From DAOTVC01 sp034437215 (GTDB lineage Bacteria; Chloroflexota; Anaerolineae; B4-G1; SLSP01), in assembly GCA_034437215.1 (NCBI GenBank), contig DAOTVC010000170.1:1-33885 (forward strand): 33,885 bases of DNA. Reading direction: 5' to 3'. The position numbers and the translations under genes were made by a program. Positions 24,716 to 32,670 of this stretch are shown piece after piece. The notes beneath the pieces were generated by a model that searched no databases, was not told the DNA's origin, and saw only the letters and a program-made list of their open reading frames with translations. Numbering within the stretch: position 1 is the stretch's first letter; each line of letters opens with the position of its first letter.

Positions 24716-26692
24716 ATGAACGAGGGAATGGCAACTTATCACGCGTACATCCTAACCGCAGACGAGAAGATGGGCACGGCAGCACGCGAGCTGGTCCCTC
24801 CCGATTACACCGTCAGCGTCCATTCCACGCCTCCGGTGATCGAGAGGGGAAGCATCGAGAGCGATGACAGGCTCGTCCTCTTCGTGGACAGCGCTCTCTT
24901 CGCGGAGGCTGACCTGCAGCCCTCTCTGGAGATGCTCTTCCCTCAGGCCTCCACCGTCCTCCTGCTCTCCCACACGGAGGACTGGTCCCATATCAACCCC
25001 ATCCTGCCGGAGATGGAGGTACTCGCCGTGTTGTCGCCCCCTTTCCCCCAACCCGAGCAGGTGCAGATCGTCGCCGACGCCCTCCAGGTTGATCGACGGC
25101 GGCCCAATCTCCACCAGATGCGGCGGGCGTTGGCGGAGGCGAATCGCGCCCTCAATCAGAGGCTCCAGGAGCTCAACGTCATCTACACCGTCGGCAACTT
25201 CATCGCATCCTCTCTCCAGATCGAAGAGCTGCTCAGCCGCATCGTCGAGGTCTCCATCAATCTCACCCGTGCTGAGGAGGGCTTCATCTTTCTACGCGAG
25301 GGCGAGCAGCTCTTCCTGCGCACCGCCAAAAACATGGAGGACGAGGTGGCACAGCGCCTCCACCTGGAGGCCCACGATCAGAACGCCTGGCGGGTGATCA
25401 ACTCGGGCCGCCCCCTGATGCTGAGGCGACCCGTGCGCCTCGTCACAGGCTACCTGGTCCGCGCTATGCTCTACGTACCCTTGAACAGCCCGCGAGAAGG
25501 TACGGCGGGCGTCCTGGCCGTGGTCAACCGGCAGCGCGACGTGGGCTTCACCGAGGGGCAGCTCTTTGCGCTCAGTTCCCTCGCCGACTTCGCGGCCACG
25601 GTCCTCGAGAACGCCCGGCTCTTCAGCGAGATGGAGGCCGAGCGCCGGCGCATTCGCACCATCCTCGAGCAAGCCAAGGAGGCGGTCCTCATCACCGACA
25701 CCGAGAACCGCCTCATCCTCTGGAGCCAGACGGCCGCCGAGCTCTTTGACATCCCCCCTGATGCCGAAGGTCTGGAGGTTGCGCAGGTTATCGGGCACGA
25801 GGCCCTCGTGGACCTCTTCAAGGAGACCGCCGAGGGCGCCAATCATCCGCACACCGAGATCGCCCTCTCCGAGGAGCAGGTCTTCAACGCCCAGTTGAGC
25901 ACCATCGATGGGCTGGGCCGTGTCGTAGTTATGCAGGATATCACCCATCTCAAGACCCTCGACCGGCTCAAGAGCGAATTCGTCTCCACCGTCTCCCACG
26001 ATCTGCGCACCCCCCTCACCACCGTGCAGGGCTACGTGGAGCTCCTCGATCGCGCCGGCCCCCTCAACGAGATGCAACGCCGCTTTATCGACAAGACCAT
26101 GCGCAGCCTCAACCACATCACCGACCTCATCACCGATCTTCTAGACATCGGCAGGATCGAGGCGGGGTACGACCTGGAGATGCACCCGCTGCGGCTGAGC
26201 GCGCTCATCCAAGAGGTGGGTGAGACGCTGACGTCGCAAGCGGAGGACGCGGAGGTCATCCTCGAGTGGGTGCAGCCCGACGATCCCCTCTGGGTGCTCG
26301 GCAATCGCCGGCGTCTCCGGCAGGTGCTCCAGAATCTCGTAGGGAATGCCATCAAATATAACCAACCGGGTGGGTGGGTACGCATTGACGCGCTCCAGGA
26401 CGAGGAGTACATTCTGGTCAGCGTATCGGACAACGGCATCGGCATCCCCCCTCAAGAACAGCCTCACATCTTCGAGCGCTTCTACCGTGTGCAGTCTCAG
26501 GAGACTCAGAACATCCAGGGGACGGGATTAGGGCTGGCCATCGTGAAGTCGGTCATCGAGAAGCACAAGGGACGCGTCTGGGTCAAGAGCACCTTAGGTG
26601 CCGGCAGCACCTTCACCTTCATTCTACCTGCCTGTGCGCCTCCGCCGGCGGAAGGGGAAGAGCCGGAGTGCACCCCCCTCCCCGCCGAGTAG
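24716..26692 (+). CDS. Soluble hybrid-like sensor histidine kinase (pseudo-receiver, GAF, PAS, HisKA)
   Basis: A 658-residue kinase without transmembrane helices. Residues 1-125 resemble a degenerate receiver-like alpha/beta domain lacking the paired acidic residues. A coiled coil (about 130-155) leads into a GAF domain (about 155-300), a second helix, a PAS domain (about 310-405), a HisKA domain with H428 in TVSHDLRTPL, and an ATPase domain with NLVGNAIKYN, DNGIGIP and GTGLGLAIVK. The C-terminal tail is proline- and glutamate-rich. No response regulator is adjacent, so it is an orphan kinase in this window. The start has only a weak ribosome site; an ATG twelve bases on is the alternative. 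der follows 92 bases downstream but has its own promoter. Confidence 0.9.
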   Translation: MNEGMATYHAYILTADEKMGTAARELVPPDYTVSVHSTPPVIERGSIESDDRLVLFVDSALFAEADLQPSLEMLFPQASTVLLLSHTEDWSHINPILPEMEVLAVLSPPFPQPEQVQIVADALQVDRRRPNLHQMRRALAEANRALNQRLQELNVIYTVGNFIASSLQIEELLSRIVEVSINLTRAEEGFIFLREGEQLFLRTAKNMEDEVAQRLHLEAHDQNAWRVINSGRPLMLRRPVRLVTGYLVRAMLYVPLNSPREGTAGVLAVVNRQRDVGFTEGQLFALSSLADFAATVLENARLFSEMEAERRRIRTILEQAKEAVLITDTENRLILWSQTAAELFDIPPDAEGLEVAQVIGHEALVDLFKETAEGANHPHTEIALSEEQVFNAQLSTIDGLGRVVVMQDITHLKTLDRLKSEFVSTVSHDLRTPLTTVQGYVELLDRAGPLNEMQRRFIDKTMRSLNHITDLITDLLDIGRIEAGYDLEMHPLRLSALIQEVGETLTSQAEDAEVILEWVQPDDPLWVLGNRRRLRQVLQNLVGNAIKYNQPGGWVRIDALQDEEYILVSVSDNGIGIPPQEQPHIFERFYRVQSQETQNIQGTGLGLAIVKSVIEKHKGRVWVKSTLGAGSTFTFILPACAPPPAEGEEPECTPLPAE

Positions 26693-26718
26693 TTCCCGCC
26701 CCCCAGATCCCCTCTCCA

Positions 26719-26727
26719 TGGTATAAT
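26719..26727 (+). promoter_or_regulatory. Extended -10 promoter for der
   Basis: TGGTATAAT has a perfect -10 and TGN extension; no good -35 is visible. It lies about 58 bases before the der ATG. Confidence 0.6.
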
Positions 26728-26784
26728 CCCTACCGAAGCAGAGCGTAAAGCTCTCAAATCGAATCAGAGTTAGCTAGGAGCAGT

Positions 26785-28170
26785 ATGCCAAAGCCGTACG
26801 TTGCCATCGTTGGACGCCCTAACGTGGGCAAGTCCACCCTCTTCAACCGCCTCGTGGGCGAACGCCGCGCGGTCGTGAGCGACATCCCCGGCACCACCCG
26901 GGACCGGATCATGGCGCAGACCGAGTGGAACGAGCGCGAGTTCGTGGTCGTCGACACAGGGGGCATCGAGATCCTGCCGGAGAGAGTGGAGCGGGGTGCC
27001 CGACCCGATCCCAAATCTCCGCTGTCGGAGGATTCCGTCCCCTTCATCCCGCTCATCCGCGCTCAAGCCCAACAGGCCATCGAGGAGGCCCAGCTCATCC
27101 TCTTCGTGGTGGATGCGGCATCGGGATTGACAGCGGCGGACCGGGAAGTCGCCGACCTCCTGCGACGCTCCAACAGGCCCGTCTTCCTCGTCGCCAACAA
27201 GGCCGACAACGAACGGCGGGAGCAGGAGGCGCTGGAATTCTACGAGCTGGGGGTGGGCACCGTCTATCCCGTCTCAGCCATTCACGGCTATGGGATCGGA
27301 GACCTCCTCGATCTGATCGTCGAAACACTCCCCCCACCCGTTGAGGAAGAGCCGGAGGACGAGGACGTCGTGCACATCGCCATCCTCGGGCGGCCCAACG
27401 TCGGAAAGTCCTCCCTGCTGAACAAGCTCCTGGGACAGGAGCGCTCCATCGTCAGTCCGGTGGCGGGGACGACCCGGGACGCCATCGATACGGAGATCCT
27501 CTGGGAGGAGCGCCGTGTGGTTCTCATCGATACCGCAGGCATCCGGCGGCGGGGGCGCATCGACCGGGGCGTGGAGAAGTACAGCGTCCTGCGGGCAGTG
27601 AAAGCGACAGAACGGGCCGACGTGGCCCTCCTCCTTATCGACGCCACGGAGGGCATCACCGCCCAGGACACCCACATCGCTGGCATCATCGCCGAACAGG
27701 GTGTCAGCCTCGTGGTGCTCGTGAACAAGTGGGACGCCGTCCCCGACGAGGTCCGCGAAAGCGGTCTCTACGTCGAGGCTGAGGTACGCGAGGATCTGAA
27801 GTTCATGCCCTTCATCCCCGTGCTCTTTATCTCTGCCCTGACCGGCCTGCGCGTGGGAAAGGTCATCCCCACCGCTCTCGAGGTGGTAGAGGCTCGCTAC
27901 CAGCGCATCCCCACCGGGCCCCTGAATGACATGCTCCGTGAGGCACTGACCGCACATTCCCCTCCCAGCAAGAAGGGGCGAAAGATGAAGCTCTACTACG
28001 CCACCCAGGCGGGGATTGCGCCCCCAACCTTTGTGCTCTTCATCAACGACCCGGCCCTGGCCCACTTCTCCTACACCCGCTATCTGGAGAATCGCATCCG
28101 CGAGGTCTACCCCTTCCCCGGAACCCCTATTCGCATCGTCTACCGGGGGCACGAGAAGCGGCAGAAGTAA
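26785..28170 (+). CDS. der: Ribosome-associated GTPase Der (EngA)
   Basis: Essential double GTPase of 50S ribosome assembly, 461 residues. First G domain: GRPNVGKST (10-18), DTGG, NKAD. Second: GRPNVGKSS, DTAG, NKWD. The KH-like C-terminal domain ends with YPFPGTPIRIVYRG. The first domain has a charged insert after DTGG (RVERGARPDPKSPLSEDS) that is longer than in many homologues. TAGGAG precedes the ATG. Confidence 0.97.
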   Translation: MPKPYVAIVGRPNVGKSTLFNRLVGERRAVVSDIPGTTRDRIMAQTEWNEREFVVVDTGGIEILPERVERGARPDPKSPLSEDSVPFIPLIRAQAQQAIEEAQLILFVVDAASGLTAADREVADLLRRSNRPVFLVANKADNERREQEALEFYELGVGTVYPVSAIHGYGIGDLLDLIVETLPPPVEEEPEDEDVVHIAILGRPNVGKSSLLNKLLGQERSIVSPVAGTTRDAIDTEILWEERRVVLIDTAGIRRRGRIDRGVEKYSVLRAVKATERADVALLLIDATEGITAQDTHIAGIIAEQGVSLVVLVNKWDAVPDEVRESGLYVEAEVREDLKFMPFIPVLFISALTGLRVGKVIPTALEVVEARYQRIPTGPLNDMLREALTAHSPPSKKGRKMKLYYATQAGIAPPTFVLFINDPALAHFSYTRYLENRIREVYPFPGTPIRIVYRGHEKRQK

Positions 28171-28325
28171 ATCGAGAGCGAGGACCGGCGTGGCAGCGGG
28201 ACACCCGGCCCGACCGCGATCCGATCCCACCCGCCTGCTGATCCGGACATACAAGGCTAAAGTTGATGAGTCATGCCCGGCATCGCCTGTGGCTCAAGCA
28301 AGCACACTGCCGGAAGCACATCCGC

Positions 28326-28376
28326 AGTCGGCTGAAGCCGACTTCAAGACGGTAGCCGGCGGTTTTAACCGCCGGC
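28326..28376. repeat. Double hairpin intergenic repeat
   Basis: Two near-perfect palindromes in tandem: AGTCGGCT-GA-AGCCGACT (28326-28343) and GCCGGCGGTT-TT-AACCGCCGGC (28355-28376). Such paired hairpins with GTCGGCTTCAGCCGAC-like and GCCGGCGGTTTTAACCGCC-like stems are typical of dispersed repeats in Chloroflexota and cyanobacteria; dispersal cannot be checked here. It lies between the 3' ends of der and the convergent nitroreductase gene. No T-tract follows, so it is a poor intrinsic terminator. Confidence 0.5.
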
Positions 28377-28440
28377 GGAGAGGTCGTAGCCCGGCTCGGT
28401 TTAGCAGTACTCGTCCGGATCAGTAGAGTACCGATAGTCC

Positions 28441-29328
28441 TCACCGCCCTCCTCCTGCCAGTCCTAGGCGAGCGATGGGCTCCACCGTTTCGGGGTACTT
28501 CGGGAGATCAGCCTCAGCACCCTCGATAAGCTGCCAGCTTCCCTCCCGGCCCAGAGCCTCCAGAGCCAGGGTTAGATTCGCCATGCAGACCCCGGCGTCG
28601 AAGTCCCGGTACCCCTGCTTCTCCTCCCCGCCATACTTCGGATTCTCCCGTTGTACGAAGAGGTAGAGCTGCTTCTTCCACCAGAGAAAGCGCCACGGCT
28701 GGACGTTGAGGGCCGAGGGAGCCCGGCGAGCAGCTTCGATGAGCAGCGCCAGATTCTCAGGGGGAGAGGCCGGCTTGCTGAAGGAACGATTGAAGAAGAT
28801 CTCCTTTACGGGTCGCCGCTTCGTCGAGCCCATCGTCGAGCGCATCACGACGTTGATGGTCCGTCCCCCCAGTGCCGAAGCCGGAGGGCCGAAGATAACG
28901 ATGGAACCGATACGCGCCTCACGCCGGAGAACGAAGAGCGCACGCAGCGTGATCTCGCGTCCCAGGGCTCCGATGTAGCAGGAGCCGATACCCCGTTCCC
29001 ACATCCGCACGACGATCTGTTGAACGCGGTAGCCCAAATCGAGGAGCAGATGCTCCTCTCCCATGATGAAGGGAACCATGAAGTGGGGCGCTGAGAGCAC
29101 CCTGCCATAGGCGCCGAGAGCTTCCACAAGATCGGTGCCCGTCACGACATCGCGCACGAGGAGCGTGAATCGGTTCTCGGGCACGAGAGCGTCAACGTCG
29201 CGGGCCAGCGTCCGGATCTCGTCCAGGGTGGTCTCGGGCAAGGGACGGCGCGCATAACGGCGAACAGAGCGGCGATCGATAAGTGCAGCGTAGAGATCGT
29301 CCCGTTCTAAATGATTAGCATCTGGCAT
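28441..29328 (-). CDS. TM1586-type nitroreductase-family protein
   Basis: A 295-residue flavoprotein-like protein of the putative nitroreductase TM1586 group, which contains two tandem nitroreductase-like halves in one chain. The N-terminal half begins ALIDRRSVRRYARRPLPE, the FMN phosphate-binding signature, and the second has APSALNVQPWRFLWW plus GVCMANLTLALEALG. Substrate and physiological role are unknown. The ATG at 29326-29328 follows AAAGGAGG by eight bases; an upstream in-frame extension is unsupported. A TTGCAA/TACAAT pair (15-bp spacer) upstream is a possible promoter. Confidence 0.8.
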   Translation of the reverse strand: MPDANHLERDDLYAALIDRRSVRRYARRPLPETTLDEIRTLARDVDALVPENRFTLLVRDVVTGTDLVEALGAYGRVLSAPHFMVPFIMGEEHLLLDLGYRVQQIVVRMWERGIGSCYIGALGREITLRALFVLRREARIGSIVIFGPPASALGGRTINVVMRSTMGSTKRRPVKEIFFNRSFSKPASPPENLALLIEAARRAPSALNVQPWRFLWWKKQLYLFVQRENPKYGGEEKQGYRDFDAGVCMANLTLALEALGREGSWQLIEGAEADLPKYPETVEPIARLGLAGGGR

Positions 29329-29450
29329 TATCTGACCCTCCTTTGGAGCAGAGAAGCACCGACCACCAGGAGTAGGCATCCCCTCGTAATGAACACACCC
29401 TATCTGCTTCAATTGTAGTATGATCCCGAGCTTTGCAAAGAGGGAGCGCA

Positions 29451-29479
29451 TTGACCCGGCTAAAAAGTCGTGCTAGAAT
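29451..29479 (+). promoter_or_regulatory. Strong promoter for the Cys-rich small protein
   Basis: TTGACC (29451-29456), 17 bp, TAGAAT (29474-29479), followed 33 bases later by the ATG. It is divergent from the nitroreductase gene. Confidence 0.8.
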
Positions 29480-29512
29480 AGAAGCATCCACCAAGATCGG
29501 AAAGGAGAGTGT

Positions 29513-29689
29513 ATGGCGACCTGTCACGACATGCAAGTTGGGCAAGTGTACGTCTGCGAGGGCTGTGGCCTGGAGCTCAAGGTACTCAAGGAGTGCCAGG
29601 AGTGCGATCAGGAGGCTGGGGAGTGTGAGTGCCCCGCACCCTGCACCTTCGAGTGCTGTGGAGAGCCCTTGAAGCTCAAAAATTCCTAG
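29513..29689 (+). CDS. Desulforedoxin-like small protein with cysteine-rich insertion
   Basis: A 58-residue protein with eleven cysteines. Its front QVGQVYVCEGCGLELKVLK and end FECCGEPLKLK match the desulforedoxin fold (GDVYKCELCGQ...VCCGEDM), the small iron centre domain also found at the N-terminus of desulfoferrodoxin. The four ligands CxxC...CC are kept. Between them desulforedoxin has a short glycine loop, whereas this protein has an insertion rich in cysteine (ECQECDQEAGECECPAPCT), adding further metal-binding potential. AAAGGAG lies five bases before the ATG, and a strong promoter precedes it. Electron transfer or superoxide-related function is inferred from the family; metal storage is the alternative. 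Confidence 0.75.
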   Translation: MATCHDMQVGQVYVCEGCGLELKVLKECQECDQEAGECECPAPCTFECCGEPLKLKNS

Positions 29690-29717
29690 GCAGCACGAGC
29701 GTTGTCCAGAAAAGGGT

Positions 29718-29746
29718 GAGAGGGCGAAGCCGCACTTCGCCCTCTC
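29718..29746. terminator. Hairpin after the Cys-rich gene
   Basis: A perfect 12-bp stem (29718-29729 with 29735-29746, loop CCGCA). No T-run follows in plus reading (GGAATAGG), while minus reading has TTTTC. Its place 28 bases after the stop suggests it protects or ends the small transcript, but pyk read-through is likely. Confidence 0.55.
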
Positions 29747-29836
29747 GGAATAGGAGGATGGATACCTCCTCGCTCACAGGTAGAATTCAAGTCGTTCAGC
29801 ATCCTCAAAATCGTACACGCCAGGAAAGGAGGGAGC

Positions 29837-31327
29837 ATGCCGCTTACGAAGATCGTTTGTACCATGGGTCCTGCCACCGACTCCCCGGAGACCATCCGTG
29901 CCATGATTCGGGCCGGTATGACCGTCGCCCGTCTCAACTTCTCTCACGGCACCCAGGATGACAAGCAGCACATGGCGGAGTTGGTGCGTCGCATCGCTAT
30001 GGAGGAGGAGCGCTACGTGGCCCTGATGGGGGATCTTCAGGGACCCAAGATCCGGGTGGGCCAACTACCCGAGGGGGGCGTTACCTTGGAGGAGGGCAAG
30101 GAGGTCGTGCTCACTTCGAAAGAGGTGAGCGACCCGGATGTCGAGATCCCCTTTCCCCACTCGGAGATCATTCCGGACGTCCATGTAGGAGATCGAATTC
30201 TCTTGGACGATGGTTCTCTCGAGCTGGAGGCCACAGAGATACGCTCCGGCAGAATTCATGCACGTGTTCGCGTGGGAGGCGTTCTGACCTCGCGCAAAGG
30301 CGTGAATCTACCCAACGTGGATCTCCAGATTTCGGCGCTCACGGACAAGGACTATGACGACGCCATCTTCGCCATGAAGCTGGGTCTGGACTATCTGGCC
30401 CTCTCCTTCGTGCGCAGTGCGCGCGACATCGAGGAGCTGCGCGAGTTCATGGACAAGGAGCTGCACGCTGCACAGCACCGCGCGCCCGGCGAGAACCCGC
30501 ACCACACACCCTCCCTGATCGCGAAAATCGAGAAGCCGGAGGCGCTCCAAGACCTCGAGCGCATCGTGCGGGTCTCCAACGCGATCATGGTGGCTCGAGG
30601 GGATCTGGGCGTCGAGACGGCGCCGGAGGACGTGCCGCTGGTGCAGAAACGCATCATCCGCCTCTGCAATGAGATGAGCCGCCCGGTCATCACGGCGACC
30701 CAGATGCTCCAATCGATGATCGAAAGCCCTCGCCCCACCCGCGCCGAAGCCTCGGACGTCGCCAACGCCATTCTCGACGGCAGCGACGCGGTCATGCTCT
30801 CCGGTGAGACCTCCATCGGCAAGTACCCGGTCGAGGTCGTGCGAATCATGGCGCGCATCGCCGAGAAGGTGGAGGCGTCGAGCTCCTTCCCCTACCAGCA
30901 GATCTTAAACGTCCACGACCAGAACGATCACGACCTGCCCACCCGGATTCTCGTCTCCCGAGCTATCAGCAGGGCCACGGTGGACATCGCCCAAGCGGTC
31001 AACGCGACGGTCATCCTCACCTCCACGGAGTCCGGACGGACGGCGCGTATGGTCGCCCGGCACCGTCCCGCGACGCCTCTCCTCGCTCCCACGCCCTTCG
31101 CCGAGACCGCCCGCCGGCTACAACTCGTCTGGGGCGTCGTCCCTGTGGTCGTAGAGCCCTTCAACTACACCGATCAGATGATCCAGACCATGGTCAAGTC
31201 CGCGGTCGAACGTGGCTACGCCGAGGTTGGGCGAGAGGTGGTGCTGACGGCGGGCATCCCCTTCGAGGTCCACGGAGTCACGAATATGCTCAAAGTCCAC
31301 ACGGTGCGCGACGTGGACATCGAGTAA
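29837..31327 (+). CDS. pyk: Pyruvate kinase
   Basis: Transfers phosphate from phosphoenolpyruvate to ADP, the last glycolytic step. The 496 residues carry KIVCTMGPATDSPE, LNFSHGT, DLQGPKIRVG, SLIAKIEKPEAL with the catalytic lysine, MVARGDLGVE, and ATQMLQSMIESPRPTRAEAS. The C-terminal domain (about 370-496) is present; there is no extra PEP-synthase-like tail. AAAGGAGGGAGC precedes the ATG. No strong promoter sits right before it (a TAGAAT at 29781-29786 lacks a -35), so read-through from the upstream Cys-rich gene is possible. The terminator at 31494-31524 follows. Confidence 0.96.
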   Translation: MPLTKIVCTMGPATDSPETIRAMIRAGMTVARLNFSHGTQDDKQHMAELVRRIAMEEERYVALMGDLQGPKIRVGQLPEGGVTLEEGKEVVLTSKEVSDPDVEIPFPHSEIIPDVHVGDRILLDDGSLELEATEIRSGRIHARVRVGGVLTSRKGVNLPNVDLQISALTDKDYDDAIFAMKLGLDYLALSFVRSARDIEELREFMDKELHAAQHRAPGENPHHTPSLIAKIEKPEALQDLERIVRVSNAIMVARGDLGVETAPEDVPLVQKRIIRLCNEMSRPVITATQMLQSMIESPRPTRAEASDVANAILDGSDAVMLSGETSIGKYPVEVVRIMARIAEKVEASSSFPYQQILNVHDQNDHDLPTRILVSRAISRATVDIAQAVNATVILTSTESGRTARMVARHRPATPLLAPTPFAETARRLQLVWGVVPVVVEPFNYTDQMIQTMVKSAVERGYAEVGREVVLTAGIPFEVHGVTNMLKVHTVRDVDIE

Positions 31328-31493
31328 GCGCTCGTAAAAGCATAACTTCCCGCGCGATGGTGAGGTCTCTTATTCAAGGACGCCTACCGCGTTGAAACCG
31401 GCGAGCCTCAAATCTGTGGGAGGCGCCTTCCTTACGACTGCGGTGGTGCCACCGGGAAGGTGTTTCTTTACAGACCTTAACGCACCAGCACAC
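31328..31493. other. Non-coding spacer after pyk with small palindromes
   Basis: No gene seen. The stretch CTGTGGGAGGCGCCTTCC followed by GGTGGTGCCACC, with GGAAGG after it, can fold into nested hairpins and resembles GTGGGAGCGGCTTCC-type intergenic repeats. It may be a degenerate REP-like copy. Confidence 0.3.
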
Positions 31494-31524
31494 AAAAGAG
31501 GCGGTCCAAGGGACCGCCTCTTTT
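31494..31524. terminator. Bidirectional intrinsic terminator between pyk and the zinc-ribbon gene
   Basis: A perfect 14-bp stem (31494-31507 with 31511-31524, three-base loop) whose ends are AAAA and TTTT, so both convergent transcripts end in a T-run. Confidence 0.9.
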
Positions 31525-31537
31525 CAATTCAGCCCGG

Positions 31538-32023
31538 TCAGAGCTCTTCAGACTCCGTCGCCAGCACCGGCTCGACGATCTGGGACCCCTGCATCGTCCC
31601 ACAGTAGGGGCAGATATTCCACTCCAGCTCGAGCGGTTCGCTGCAGGTCGCACACGCGCGCTTCAGCTGCGTATGGCAGTAGGGGCAGTAAAGAAAGGTC
31701 GCACGCACCTTGGCGCTGCACGAAGGGCAGACCTCCGGCTCCTCGATGGCCTGCAGCAGAGCCTCCTGCTCCAGCGCCCGTTCGTAAGCCTCGGAGAGGG
31801 TCTCCCGGGGGCGGATCAGAAAGTAGACGATGAGCCCCGGTAGGGTAAGGATCGCTACCATCAACGTCGCCATGATCTGCACGACGAGATCACGGGTACG
31901 GGCCCGAATGTCACGGAAGGTCCACAACACCATGCCCAACCAGAGGCTGGTGATGAAGACGGCAATGACCACCACCAGACCCGTGACGATGGACGGCAAC
32001 TGTTCCAGGAGTTGATCAAGCAT
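31538..32023 (-). CDS. Membrane protein with double zinc ribbon
   Basis: A 161-residue protein: two transmembrane helices (about 10-36 and 46-68), a helical linker (RETLSEAYERALEQEALLQA), then two zinc ribbons with CPSC...CPYC and CATC...CPYC and an acidic tail. This DZANK-like arrangement on membrane anchors is common in Chloroflexota and Firmicutes hypothetical proteins; function unknown. AAAGGACG lies upstream of the ATG, with a promoter about 80 bases further. Confidence 0.75.
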   Translation of the reverse strand: MLDQLLEQLPSIVTGLVVVIAVFITSLWLGMVLWTFRDIRARTRDLVVQIMATLMVAILTLPGLIVYFLIRPRETLSEAYERALEQEALLQAIEEPEVCPSCSAKVRATFLYCPYCHTQLKRACATCSEPLELEWNICPYCGTMQGSQIVEPVLATESEEL

Positions 32024-32101
32024 CTCTTTTCGTCCTTTGGTTGATCTCTTAACCGGTACCGCCCGACAAACCGTCTAAACTGGGCGATCACACAAGGTCA
32101 C

Positions 32102-32129
32102 AGTATACCATTGCACGCTAGAGAGGCAA
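32102..32129 (-). promoter_or_regulatory. Promoter for the zinc-ribbon membrane protein
   Basis: On the minus strand TTGCCT (32124-32129), 16 bp, then TATACT (32102-32107) preceded by TGG, an extended -10. Confidence 0.6.
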
Positions 32130-32135
32130 GGAAAG

Positions 32136-32254
32136 GTAGTCGCGTAGTCTGATAGTCTGATAGTCGTATAGTCAGATAGTCGTCCGTCGTCAGTGGTCAG
32201 CGTTCAGCGTTCAGCGGTCAGTGGTCAGCGGTCAGCAGTCGGCCGTCAGACTAC
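32136..32254. repeat. Degenerate short tandem repeats
   Basis: The first part (32136-32185) repeats TAGTCTGA/TAGTCGTA-like octamers; the second (32186-32254) repeats GGTCAGC/GTTCAGC/GGTCAGTG heptamers and octamers. Unit lengths vary and there are no unique spacers, so this is low-complexity tandem sequence and not a CRISPR array. Confidence 0.7.
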
Positions 32255-32258
32255 CCGC

Positions 32259-32510
32259 CTACATGACCAAACTCATCACGGCCTTCTGGACGTGCAGCCG
32301 GTTCTCGGCCTCGTCGAAGATCGCCGAGCGCCAGCCCGGCCCTTCCGTCTTGTCCATCACGAAGTTGCGCACCTCGTAGACCCGGTCGGCGGGCAGGCAG
32401 TGCATGTAGATCGCCTCCCGGTCCGCCGTCTCCATCAACTCCTCCGTCATCTTCCAGTCCTGGTAGCGGTCGAAGAACGCCTGCGCCGCCTCCATGTCGT
32501 GCGCGCCCAC
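32259..32510 (-). pseudogene. C-terminal remnant of an ornithine/aspartate-type carbamoyltransferase
   Basis: About 80 residues resemble the C-terminus of ornithine carbamoyltransferase: GAHDMEAAQAFFDRYQDW, then YMHCLPADR (the HCLP ornithine-binding motif), then FDEAENRLHVQKAVMSLVM and a stop. The whole N-terminal carbamoyl-phosphate domain (STRT motif) is missing. Upstream, the same frame stays open but runs antisense to the radC leader with no similarity, and there is no ribosome site. The boundary near 32510 is set where similarity stops. I read it as a truncated gene cut during rearrangement at the radC junction, beside tandem repeats. Confidence 0.7.
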
Positions 32511-32670
32511 CGTCCTCGAGCGCCGGCGCTTGCCAACTCTGCCTACCCCTGTACAATCGATCTGCCAATCACCGCCCTCTCTTCGCAGCAGAGACCCGTG
32601 CAAGCAGAGCGTGCCCCACTCCAAGGAAGCCACACTGCTGGGGGACAGCATCCAGCCAAGGAGGCAAGTC

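Noticed and set aside
32136..32254. Possible CRISPR array
   Set aside because: Units are 7-8 bases, degenerate and without unique spacers; no cas genes are present.
32494..32670. Upstream extension of radC to an earlier in-frame ATG
   Set aside because: The extension is antisense to the carbamoyltransferase fragment, lacks RadC similarity, and the ATG at 32671 has a perfect AAGGAGG.
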